Assembly: GCF_002531935.1 (NCBI RefSeq)
Contig: NZ_NWSV01000002.1
Span: 186,001-250,000, forward strand
DNA: 64,000 nt
Source of the DNA: Rhizobium chutanense
Lineage (GTDB): Bacteria > Pseudomonadota > Alphaproteobacteria > Rhizobiales > Rhizobiaceae
Direction of reading: 5' to 3'
Program-made: the position numbers and the translations under genes
The notes under the pieces: generated by a model
Seen by the model: only the letters and a program-made list of their open reading frames with translations
Told to the model about the DNA's origin: nothing
Databases searched by the model: none
Shown: piece after piece, positions 30,143 to 36,555 of the stretch
Position numbering within the stretch: position 1 is the stretch's first letter
Layout: every line of letters begins with the position of its first letter

Positions 30143-30382
30143 ATGAGCAGCCGACGTCACGAATGGATCAGCAAAAGAGCTTATGCGATCTGGGAAGAAC
30201 AGGGCCGCCCGCACGGCCGTGATGATGATCACTGGCGCCAGGCCGTTGCCGAGCGCGATGAGCTGGAGCGCACGCAAGCCTCTTCCGACGGGCGCGAGGT
30301 GCTGGTGAAATTTCGGCCGAAGCCGCAACGGCCCGAACTGCCACGCGACGGCTGGGTCAGCCCTTCGACAAAGGTCGGCTGA
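30143..30382 (+). CDS. DUF2934 protein
   Basis: A 79-residue protein. The signature ISKRAYAIWEEQGRPHGRDDDHWRQAVAE is the DUF2934 core, a short motif common in rhizobial small proteins and of unknown role. The C-terminal half is basic and proline-rich (KFRPKPQRPELPRDGW). It follows the small gene at 29,915 and is followed by palindromic repeats. Confidence 0.75.
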   Translation: MSSRRHEWISKRAYAIWEEQGRPHGRDDDHWRQAVAERDELERTQASSDGREVLVKFRPKPQRPELPRDGWVSPSTKVG

Positions 30383-30420
30383 GGCCATTGCCGGCGGAGA
30401 GGCGGCCGCAGTGGCCACCC

Positions 30421-30537
30421 CCGTCCTTCGAGGCCCTACGGGGCACCTCAGGATGAGGGTGGAGAGAGGGCACCGCGTGCCTCACAGCATATACTGAAAA
30501 CCCGGCTCCCACACCGGAGCCTCGAAGGACGAGGGCG
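30421..30537. repeat. Palindromic intergenic element, CGTCCTTCGAGG / CACCTCAGGATGAGG type
   Basis: A full unit (30,421-30,458) contains CGTCCTTCGAGGCCC and GGGCACCTCAGGATGAGG. A partial inverted unit (30,517-30,537) reads GAGCCTCGAAGGACGAGG. More copies lie at 30,921-31,171. The unit occurs here only between genes. Confidence 0.7.
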
Positions 30538-30602
30538 GGTGGCTGGAACACTTTAGCGCCAGACGATTGTCGCCCGCCTCCACCGCATGCTAGCCTCCCG
30601 CC

Positions 30603-30899
30603 ATGGAAGTCACCGTCTATATCCTCCGCTGCAGCGACGGCTCTTATTATACCGGGCTGACCAAGCAGGAGGTCGAGGCGCGTGTCTGGGAGCACAATTC
30701 CGGGACCTATGACGGCTATACCGCCAAGCGTCGACCCGTCGAACTCGTTTTCACCGAAACCTATGACCGCATCATCGACGCCATCGCTCGCGAGCGTCAA
30801 ATCAAGGGTTGGTCGCGCCGCAAGAAGGAGGCGTTGATCGCGATGGATTACGAAGCTCTGCCTGATTTGTCGAAACGCGGGCCAATCGAGGCCAAGTGA
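30603..30899 (+). CDS. GIY-YIG nuclease superfamily protein (YhbQ/UPF0213-like)
   Basis: A 98-residue single-domain GIY-YIG protein. The motif appears as VYILRCSDGSYYTGLTK (YIL and YYTG in place of GIY and YIG), with the conserved Arg/His helix (EARVWEHNSG), YTAKRRPVELVFTE, and a C-terminal KGWSRRKKEALI helix. Small stand-alone members of this family are DNA-structure nucleases of poorly known role. The gene is flanked on both sides by palindromic repeats. Confidence 0.85.
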   Translation: MEVTVYILRCSDGSYYTGLTKQEVEARVWEHNSGTYDGYTAKRRPVELVFTETYDRIIDAIARERQIKGWSRRKKEALIAMDYEALPDLSKRGPIEAK

Positions 30900-31530
30900 G
30901 CGCGGGTGACCGGTGGCCACCCTCGTCCTTCGAGGCCCCGGCGGGGCACCTCAGGATGAGGCTGGAGAGAGGTAGCAGCCCGGCTCGACGGGAAGCAACG
31001 TTATCCAAGCGGCAGGCACTACAACTAGCCCTCATCCTGAGGTGCGCAGGCCGAAGGCCGGAGCCTCGAAGGACGGGGGCGGGTGATGGGCGCTGCCGCA
31101 TCCATTGCCGGAGGAGATACCGTTGGCCGGCCTCGTCCTTCGAGGCCCCTGCGGGGCACCTCAGGATGAGGACGGAGAGAGGGTGCGGCTTCCCGCACTG
31201 GAGGGCGGAGAGAGGGCGGGGCTTGCCTGCCGCAAGGGAGCAAGAAAGCGGCCGCATTGGCACAATGTAAACCGTTCCCGCTCCCATTAGAAACGCTTCA
31301 TCAAGCATATTTGCATAAATCCAGGGGATAAGCGCTATCTGCTCCCCCTGCCCGCGACATTGCCGCTCGACACTCCCCTTGCAAAATCGGAAACGGATGA
31401 GACTGAAAAACGTGTTCGTTCGCACGCACGGATTTCATCTCGCCGCCAGGCGCGCCGCAGCATCGATTCCGATGCCGGCTGAGCCTGCTTATATTGGGGA
31501 AAAGACTGAAACCCGCCGGGGCGGGCCGTG
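30900..31530. repeat. Gene-free stretch with three more palindromic elements
   Basis: Copies of the TCCTTCGAGGCCCC / GGGGCACCTCAGGATGAGG element lie at 30,921-30,962 (plus), 31,029-31,079 (minus) and 31,131-31,171 (plus). The rest, 31,180-31,510, shows no convincing gene; reading frames there lack ribosome sites and similarity. Confidence 0.6.
31512..31525 (-). terminator. Terminator hairpin after the small gene at 31,531
   Basis: CCCGCC-GG-GGCGGG lies just after the stop codon on the minus strand and is followed by TTTCAGTCTTTT. Confidence 0.5.
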
Positions 31531-31725
31531 TCAGAAGACCTTGAGTTCCGTGCAAAGCGTCCGGTGGACCTCTGTCCAGAACAGTGCCAGCGGGGTGTCT
31601 CCGTTGCGTTCGGCAACGAGGGCGCGGATCAGCGCTTCGGAGCCCGCCATGTCCTGCCAACTGGATTTCAGGCCCTTGGCGGCCTGTTGGCATTCGGCAA
31701 TCTCGAATGGTCTCTTGCTGTCCAT
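31531..31725 (-). CDS. Small hypothetical protein divergent from cinR
   Basis: A 64-residue protein (MDSKRPFEIAECQQAAKGLK and on; C-terminal LALFWTEVHRTLCTELKVF) that I cannot assign to a family. GAGGAGACC precedes the start. It has no signal or membrane helix. It is transcribed divergently from the cinR regulator across a 123-bp region and ends in its own hairpin, so it is likely a real gene, possibly sharing regulation with the quorum-sensing locus. Confidence 0.6.
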   Translation of the reverse strand: MDSKRPFEIAECQQAAKGLKSSWQDMAGSEALIRALVAERNGDTPLALFWTEVHRTLCTELKVF

Positions 31726-31774
31726 ATGAGGTCTCCTCGTGAAAGGCGCTAGCAGGCGGAGCCGGGATTGTCAT

Positions 31775-31792
31775 TCCCCGCATATGTGGGGA
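31775..31792. promoter_or_regulatory. Imperfect palindrome in the cinR promoter region
   Basis: TCCCCG-CATATG-TGGGGA pairs at 8 of 9 positions on each side. It lies 57 bases before the cinR start and also upstream of the divergent small gene, a good place for an operator. The binding factor is unknown. Confidence 0.35.
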
Positions 31793-31848
31793 TGCCTTGT
31801 ATTTGTGACGGTCCTCACGGTAGGATTGAGGGAATTGGGGCAGTGGAA

Positions 31849-32574
31849 ATGATCGACAATACCTATAGCGAAAAGTTCGAACCCGCATTCGAACAGATCA
31901 AGGCCGCGGCCAATGTGGATGCCGCCATCCGCATCCTGCAGGCGGAATATGGCCTCGATTTCGTCACCTACCACCTCGCCCAGACGATCGCGAGCAAGAT
32001 CGATTCGCCCTTCGTGCGCACCACCTATCCGGATGCCTGGGTCTCGCGCTATCTCTTGAACAGCTATGTGAAGGTCGACCCGATCGTCAAGCAGGGCTTC
32101 GAACGCCAGCTGCCCTTCGACTGGAGCGAGGTCGAGCCGACGCCGGAGGCCTATGCCATGCTGGTCGACGCCCAGAAGCACGGCATCGGCGGCAATGGCT
32201 ATTCCATTCCCGTCGCCGACAAGGCGCAGCGCCGCGCGCTTCTGTCGGTGAATGCCCGCATCCCGGTCGACGAATGGACCGCGCTCGTCCGCCGCTGCCG
32301 CAGCGAATGGATCGAGATCGCCCATCTGATCCACCGCAAGGCCGTCTATGAGCTGCACGGCGAGAACGATCCGGTGCCGGCCCTGTCGCCGCGCGAAATC
32401 GAGTGCCTGCACTGGACGGCACTCGGCAAGGATTACAAGGATATCTCGGTCATATTGGGCATATCCGAGCACACGACGCGCGATTATCTGAAGACCGCCC
32501 GCTTCAAGCTCGGCTGCGCCACGATTTCGGCCGCCGCCTCGCGTGCCGTGCAATTGCGCATCATCAATCCCTAG
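31849..32574 (+). CDS. cinR: LuxR-family quorum-sensing regulator CinR
   Basis: A 241-residue LuxR-type activator. ATG 31,849 gives the expected length. The N-terminal autoinducer-binding domain has the conserved aromatic and acidic residues ([22 protein letters not shown] and LPFDWSE), and the C-terminal GerE-type helix-turn-helix is [44 protein letters not shown]. In R. leguminosarum CinR responds to the long-chain lactone made by CinI and activates cinI. The cinI gene lies 225 bp downstream in the same direction, behind an inverted repeat that could be its binding site. Confidence 0.9.
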   Translation: MIDNTYSEKFEPAFEQIKAAANVDAAIRILQAEYGLDFVTYHLAQTIASKIDSPFVRTTYPDAWVSRYLLNSYVKVDPIVKQGFERQLPFDWSEVEPTPEAYAMLVDAQKHGIGGNGYSIPVADKAQRRALLSVNARIPVDEWTALVRRCRSEWIEIAHLIHRKAVYELHGENDPVPALSPREIECLHWTALGKDYKDISVILGISEHTTRDYLKTARFKLGCATISAAASRAVQLRIINP

Positions 32575-32705
32575 CATCGTAACATCGGCCCGAAAATCAG
32601 ATCAGTTTCGGAAAGCACCATGCCTCGATTAACAAAGCCGGAGCGTCGGGGTCCTTGCCGCACCGCACTTGCACCTGACCCGATTCATCATACTTTTGGG
32701 CTAAT

Positions 32706-32734
32706 CCCCTCATCTGAGGGGGCCTATCTGAGGG
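32706..32734 (+). promoter_or_regulatory. Candidate CinR-binding inverted repeat (cin box) before cinI
   Basis: CCCCTCA-TC-TGAGGGG is a perfect 7-bp inverted repeat (32,706-32,721). The half-site ATCTGAGGG (32,712-32,720) is repeated exactly at 32,726-32,734, 14 bp on. The pair lies 66-94 bases before the cinI start, where LuxR-type activators bind. The link to CinR is inferred from position. Confidence 0.5.
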
Positions 32735-32799
32735 AATTTCCGATCCGGCCTGCCTGAACCATTCTGCCTTCCACGGACTTGCAAACGCTGGAGGGCAAA

Positions 32800-33465
32800 A
32801 TGTTCGCTATCATTCAGGCACATGAGTATCAAAAATACGCTGCCGTACTCGACCAGATGTTTCGCCTGCGCAAGAAGGTTTTCGCCGATACGCTCGGCTG
32901 GGATGTTCCGGTCGTCGGTCCCTATGAACGCGACAGCTACGATGCGCTGGCGCCCGCCTATCTCGTCTGGTGCAACGACAGCCGCACCCGTCTTTACGGC
33001 GGCATGCGCCTGATGCCGACGACCGGCCCCACCCTTCTCTACGATGTCTTCCGCGAAACGTTCCCCGCCGCCGCCGATCTCGTCGCGCCGGGCATCTGGG
33101 AAGGCACGCGCATGTGCATCGACGAGGAGGCGATCGCCAGGGATTTCCCCAATATCGATGCTGGCCGCGCCTTTTCGATGATGCTGCTTGCGCTCTGCGA
33201 ATGCGCGCTGGACCACGGCATCCATACGATGATTTCCAACTACGAACCCTATCTCAAGCGCGTCTACAAACGCGCCGGCGCCGAAGTGGAAGAACTCGGC
33301 CGCGCAGACGGCTACGGCAAGTATCCCGTCTGCTGCGGCGCCTTCGAAGTGTCGGACCGCGTGCTGCGCAAGATGCGCGCCGCCCTCGGCCTGACCCTAC
33401 CCCTTTATATCAGACACGTCCCGGCCCGTTCGGTCGTGACCCAATTCCTGGAGATGGCAGCATGA
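32800..33465 (+). CDS. cinI: N-acyl-homoserine lactone synthase CinI
   Basis: A 221-residue LuxI-family enzyme that makes an N-acyl-homoserine lactone from S-adenosylmethionine and an acyl-ACP. ATG 32,800 follows GGAGGG. LuxI hallmarks are visible: FRLRKKVFADTLGWDVP (conserved Arg, Phe, Trp), an acidic D in ERDSYDALAPAYL, YGGMRLMPTTGPTLL and the WEGTRMCID segment. Cin-type synthases make 3-hydroxy-tetradecenoyl lactone in R. leguminosarum. The gene overlaps the downstream cinS start by four bases. Confidence 0.92.
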   Translation: MFAIIQAHEYQKYAAVLDQMFRLRKKVFADTLGWDVPVVGPYERDSYDALAPAYLVWCNDSRTRLYGGMRLMPTTGPTLLYDVFRETFPAAADLVAPGIWEGTRMCIDEEAIARDFPNIDAGRAFSMMLLALCECALDHGIHTMISNYEPYLKRVYKRAGAEVEELGRADGYGKYPVCCGAFEVSDRVLRKMRAALGLTLPLYIRHVPARSVVTQFLEMAA

Positions 33466-33653
33466 AACGCATCGTTGAAACCGCGACTGAGAAAGACATC
33501 GGCATGCTGGAGCGCCATGTTCTCGCATCCCGCGACATCGCCACTGCGATAGGCGATCCCTTCCTCTCCTATCTCCTCTCGATGGCGCTGTTCACGATCT
33601 ACGAGAAGAAGGCTCACCACGAGAACGAGGCGCTGAAGAGCAGCTTCGGCTGA
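33462..33653 (+). CDS. cinS: CinS-like small regulatory protein
   Basis: A 63-residue protein whose ATG overlaps the cinI stop (ATGA). Its sequence (MKRIVETATEKDIGMLERHV, SYLLSMALFTIYEKKAHHE) is acidic and helical with no known fold. In R. leguminosarum a small protein co-transcribed with cinI, CinS, relieves repression by the regulator PraR and links the cin system to rai and rhi. Size, position and coupling fit that protein; the name rests on synteny. A long perfect hairpin follows the gene. Confidence 0.8.
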   Translation: MKRIVETATEKDIGMLERHVLASRDIATAIGDPFLSYLLSMALFTIYEKKAHHENEALKSSFG

Positions 33654-33705
33654 GGGCGCGACCCCCTCCGCTGCACCCGAAGACGAGCATGTCTCCCGGC
33701 GCCTC

Positions 33706-33747
33706 GCGCGCAGCCGCAAAACCAGTCCCCGTTTTGCGGCTGCGCGC
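33706..33747. terminator. 17-bp perfect hairpin after cinIS
   Basis: GCGCGCAGCCGCAAAAC (33,706-33,722) pairs with GTTTTGCGGCTGCGCGC (33,731-33,747) around an 8-base loop. It lies between two convergent genes and can serve both. Confidence 0.75.
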
Positions 33748-33773
33748 CCCTGTCATGTCACCAGGCGAACCGA

Positions 33774-34148
33774 TCACGTCATCAGGGAATTGATCGTCGA
33801 GATCAGTGCGTCGTGCATATAAGGCTTCGGCAGGAAGGCAGTGTTGGCGGGCAGCGCCATCGGGTCGAGCTGCACCATGCCCGAGGTGATGATGATACCG
33901 ATATTCGGCCGCATCGCCCTCACCCGCTTGGCAAGCTGAATACCGTCCATCGAACCGGCCATGTTGACGTCGGTGAACAGGATATCGACATCCTGCCTGC
34001 CCTTCAGCACCACCAGCGCCTCATCGGCATTCGCCGCCTCCAGCGCCACATGGCCGACATCCTCCAGCACATCGAGGACATTGAACCGGATCACCGGCTC
34101 ATCCTCGACGATCAGCACCACGGCACTGTTCAAACCCACCATCAGCAA
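33774..34148 (-). CDS. Single-domain response regulator (CheY-like receiver)
   Basis: A 124-residue receiver domain without output domain. Phosphorylation site D60 lies in ILFTDVNMAGSMDG, with acidic pocket VEDEP near residue 15, Thr/Ser in IIITSG and Lys108 in LPKPY. The NMAGSMDG loop is typical of the FixJ/CheY-like receivers paired with HWE-kinases in Rhizobiales. A second in-frame ATG two codons later (34,142) could also be the start. No kinase is adjacent. It converges on the cinIS operon. Confidence 0.88.
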   Translation of the reverse strand: MLMVGLNSAVVLIVEDEPVIRFNVLDVLEDVGHVALEAANADEALVVLKGRQDVDILFTDVNMAGSMDGIQLAKRVRAMRPNIGIIITSGMVQLDPMALPANTAFLPKPYMHDALISTINSLMT

Positions 34149-34362
34149 TCGCCTTCTTCATCGAATCCGATCTCTGTAATTGTCGCCCGCGCGGCAAGGT
34201 TCCAGTGCCCGCACCGACGAAATATGCATCGTCCACAGATGCTTGCGCTCTGCGCTTGTGGCTCTCTGCAATTTGCGTTAGAGCGAACCGATGCTGCGGG
34301 AACCATTGCCCCGGCATCACGGTGCCGGCCTCCGGCATCAAGGCGCCGACCTGCGGCGCCGC

Positions 34363-34438
34363 GGGCCTGTAGCTCAATGGTTAGAGCCGGCGGCTCATAA
34401 CCGCTTGGTTGGGGGTTCGAGTCCCTCCGGGCCCACCA
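34363..34438 (+). tRNA. tRNA with CAT anticodon, Ile2 type (lysidine-modified)
   Basis: A 76-base cloverleaf with encoded CCA. The acceptor stem GGGCCTG pairs with CGGGCCC including one T-G pair. D-arm AGCTCAATGGTTAGAGC, anticodon CAT at 34,396-34,398 and TPsiC arm GGGGGTTCGAGTCCC are present. The closing pattern, GGCGGCTCATAACCGCTTGG around the anticodon, resembles tRNA-Ile2 (read as AUA after lysidine modification) rather than elongator or initiator Met. Automated tools may label it Met. Confidence 0.93.
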
Positions 34439-34483
34439 TTTCTTTTCGCTCGCCGCATCGCCAGTCGTCAAGCATTTCATCAT

Positions 34484-34544
34484 TGTAGCCGGTGTAGCCG
34501 GACGCGAAATTCCGGAATTTTGACACTAGGATCCGGAATTTTGA
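34484..34544. repeat. Tandem and 21-bp-spaced repeats at the probable prophage end
   Basis: TGTAGCCGG occurs twice in tandem (34,484-34,492 and 34,493-34,501), followed by TCCGGAATTTTGA at 34,511-34,523 and again at 34,532-34,544, a 21-bp (two helix turns) spacing. A 5'-TG end with phased transposase-binding repeats is what a Mu-like right end should show. An IS21-type element end is an alternative. Confidence 0.5.
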
Positions 34545-34600
34545 TCTTCGTTCGAGCGGCTTTCGAAGATCATTTTAGGGGTAAAGACCGCTCCGTTAAC

Positions 34601-35110
34601 CTAAATGAATGCGTACTTAGTCAGGTCTGCCGTCATCCACTTTTCTAAAGCGGCCTCTGCAGCAAGTTTCCTCTCATCATACAGGGTCGGCGTGTCGGAA
34701 TTTCCCGCCAGTAATTGTAGGACGCGCTGTGCTTGTTTCTCCATTTCCGCCTCAAAGTCCTCGTCTGAAAAAATGAGACTTGAATAGACGAACGCACGCT
34801 GCGCCATCTGAAGCCGTTGCAGGACCTCTGCCGAATCGGTCGCTGTTTGGAGATCGCGACGAGCAAGCATTATCGAATTGCCCGCAGCAACTCCAAGAAC
34901 GCTTGCCTCGATCGATATGAGGCTGTTTCGAATCCCACTCGTCTCCACAAATTTCCTTAAATCGGGCGTGGCGTCGATCTCTGCGAGCGCCTTGCTGCAC
35001 ACCACATCAGAGCCGCCCGCACTTCGAATATCGCTTAAGAGTGCGGCAATCTCTCGCGTCGCCATTCTTGTCGCAATCACCGACACGATCTTGTCGAGCA
35101 ACCATTTCAT
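34601..35110 (-). CDS. Hypothetical protein in prophage cargo region
   Basis: A 169-residue protein I do not recognise. ATG 35,110 is preceded by GGGGGAAG. The N-terminal KWLLDKIVSVIATRMATREIAALLSDIR is amphipathic and could associate with membranes; the remainder is helical (ETSGIRNSLISIEASVLGVAAGNSIMLARRDLQTATDSAEVLQRLQMAQRAF). Base composition is more A/T-rich than the host genes. It lies at the extreme right end of the prophage where Mu relatives carry accessory genes. Confidence 0.55.
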   Translation of the reverse strand: MKWLLDKIVSVIATRMATREIAALLSDIRSAGGSDVVCSKALAEIDATPDLRKFVETSGIRNSLISIEASVLGVAAGNSIMLARRDLQTATDSAEVLQRLQMAQRAFVYSSLIFSDEDFEAEMEKQAQRVLQLLAGNSDTPTLYDERKLAAEAALEKWMTADLTKYAFI

Positions 35111-35178
35111 ATATTCACTTCCCCCATTTCCGGATTTCTTAAAGCCGTTCTCAAAGAGCGTTTGAAGGGGCTTCGAAG

Positions 35179-35631
35179 CTACATTCCTTCCGGCAGCTGG
35201 AATACAAACCAACGCATGCATATTCGCTGCGTTCTTGCCAACGCGCCTGGGGCTATCGCTGTGCCGCCGGTAGCGATAGCGCCCTTGCCCTTTTCAACTT
35301 TAAACTCCGGCGGATTGACGTTGAGGGCGGCAACAGGTTCGCCGGCCGTATCGAGTAGCAAAAAGTCCGCAGCAAAATAGAGGTCGGTCGACACCTGGCT
35401 CTGAATTGCGAGGCTGATAGAGACGCCTGCGACCTGATCATTCCAAGCAGCGACCTTCTCGCTGATCGTGAAATTGGCAAGTCGCACTTCCTTCACTGCC
35501 GACGAGGTTTCTTCGAAATCGGATTTTGCGACACACTGGAATGCAGCATCATTGCCGGGCTTCTCATCGGCTTTCGCGACGCCAGAAGACGCCGCCAAGA
35601 TGATACCAAAAACTAATCCCCGGCCGATCAC
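35179..35631 (-). CDS. Hypothetical exported protein in prophage cargo region
   Basis: A 150-residue protein with a clear signal peptide (MIGRGLVFGIILAASSGVAKA, cleavage after residue 21). The mature part (AAFQCVAKSDFEETSSAVKEVRLANFTISEKVAAWNDQVAGVSISLAIQSQVSTDLYFAADFLLLD) looks like a beta-rich periplasmic domain with two cysteines far apart. No family is recognised. An exported product encoded in a prophage cargo block suggests a lysogenic-conversion gene. Confidence 0.6.
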   Translation of the reverse strand: MIGRGLVFGIILAASSGVAKADEKPGNDAAFQCVAKSDFEETSSAVKEVRLANFTISEKVAAWNDQVAGVSISLAIQSQVSTDLYFAADFLLLDTAGEPVAALNVNPPEFKVEKGKGAIATGGTAIAPGALARTQRICMRWFVFQLPEGM

Positions 35632-35695
35632 GCTACTCTCCCCTCAATTATTAACTCTCTCGCATTGGTACCAACTCCATTGGAGATGGAATAGG

Positions 35696-35950
35696 TCAAT
35701 TCGACAGGCTGAATTTGGCACCCGCTGAATAGCTCTCGGATTTCTCGTCGCCGCCGATGTCGTTGATGACTTCCATCTTCGGTGCCAGATCGCGGCGGAG
35801 GAAAACCCCTCCCATGCCTACAAACGGCTCTGCGTACACCTGGTGAGGCGTGGAGTTGATGCGCTGAATGACCTTCTTGGATAGAATACGCTTGCCGCCG
35901 ATATACGGGGCGGCAGGATTGGCTGGCTCGATCGGCCGTAGATTCACCAT
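35696..35950 (-). pseudogene. Truncated DNA adenine methylase (Dam/D12 class)
   Basis: An 84-residue remnant. It has the N-terminal Dam motif PYIGGKRILSKKVIQRINSTPHQVYAEPFVGMGGVFLRR (AdoMet-binding F-V-G-M-G-G) and continues to MEVINDIGGD. Then similarity stops abruptly and a short unrelated tail (YSAGAKFSLSN) ends the frame. The catalytic DPPY motif and the rest of a roughly 270-residue enzyme are missing, so it cannot methylate DNA. Dam-type methylases are common cargo at the right end of alphaproteobacterial Mu-like phages, so this is most simply a deletion remnant. Confidence 0.8.
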
Positions 35951-36243
35951 TTCAAATATCTCTCGACTCAGTCACTGGAGTCCCGCCCTGCGGGGTACGA
36001 GTGTGACGGTTATCGATAGGTGCTGTCGGACGGGTCTGGTCGCCAAACTAAGGCCCGTCGCTTGGGGGCTTTTGCGAGCCCTCAGCCACCCGATGTTTTT
36101 GAGCAGCTTCTTCTTAGTTCGGATGGAACGTCGGCTTCTCCGCCGACAGATGCGGGACCAATTTTGGTCTTTTGCTGCAACCAACGTCGCGCCCAATTTA
36201 CGAGCATTTCACAGCCTGCTATTCGGCGCTCCTGGGTTGCGAA

Positions 36244-36555
36244 ATGCGGGGGCGCAAGGTGCCATATACACAGGAAATCGATAAGCTTTTGACGACTATT
36301 GCGGCAGCAGGAGGCCACGTCACTGGCCTCGGTCTGGCTGACGAAGACGTCGTCAAAGCGGCTGCAGTTCTCGGCTTGATCGAGGTGACCACCGGCAATG
36401 GGTGGACCCTTGTTGATACTGTGTCTCTTGCTCCTCAACAGCGCTTGCAAATGGGCCTGCCTCCTGTCGTTCGAAAGCCTTCCGCTATCGCATTGGCGAT
36501 GCATGCCGTTGCGGCGAAAGTAGGCAAGATCTTCGGAAACCAATCTCCGACTTAG
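36244..36555 (+). CDS. Hypothetical protein, opposite strand to phage late genes
   Basis: A 103-residue possible gene (MRGRKVPYTQEIDKLLTTIAAAGGHVTGLGLADEDVVKAAAVLGLIEV and on). The first half resembles a small winged-helix (helix, helix, then GWTLVDTV strand) but no family is certain. No good ribosome site precedes the ATG and an upstream in-frame ATG exists at 36,172. It is convergent with the tail-fibre gene and overlaps it by four bases. The stretch before it (35,951-36,243) holds no other gene I can support. Confidence 0.45.
   Translation: MRGRKVPYTQEIDKLLTTIAAAGGHVTGLGLADEDVVKAAAVLGLIEVTTGNGWTLVDTVSLAPQQRLQMGLPPVVRKPSAIALAMHAVAAKVGKIFGNQSPT

Noticed and set aside
30421..31171. Repeated palindromic units looked at as a possible CRISPR array
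   Set aside because: Units are in both orientations, of different lengths and without regular spacers; no cas genes are present.
31335..31616. Minus-strand frames in the gap before the small gene at 31,531 as extra genes
   Set aside because: They overlap the better-supported small gene, lack ribosome sites and run through repeats.
34363..34500. tRNA as an integration (att) site for the prophage
   Set aside because: The element is Mu-like with no tyrosine or serine integrase, and no duplicated tRNA 3' end is seen at the boundary; closeness to the tRNA is probably chance.
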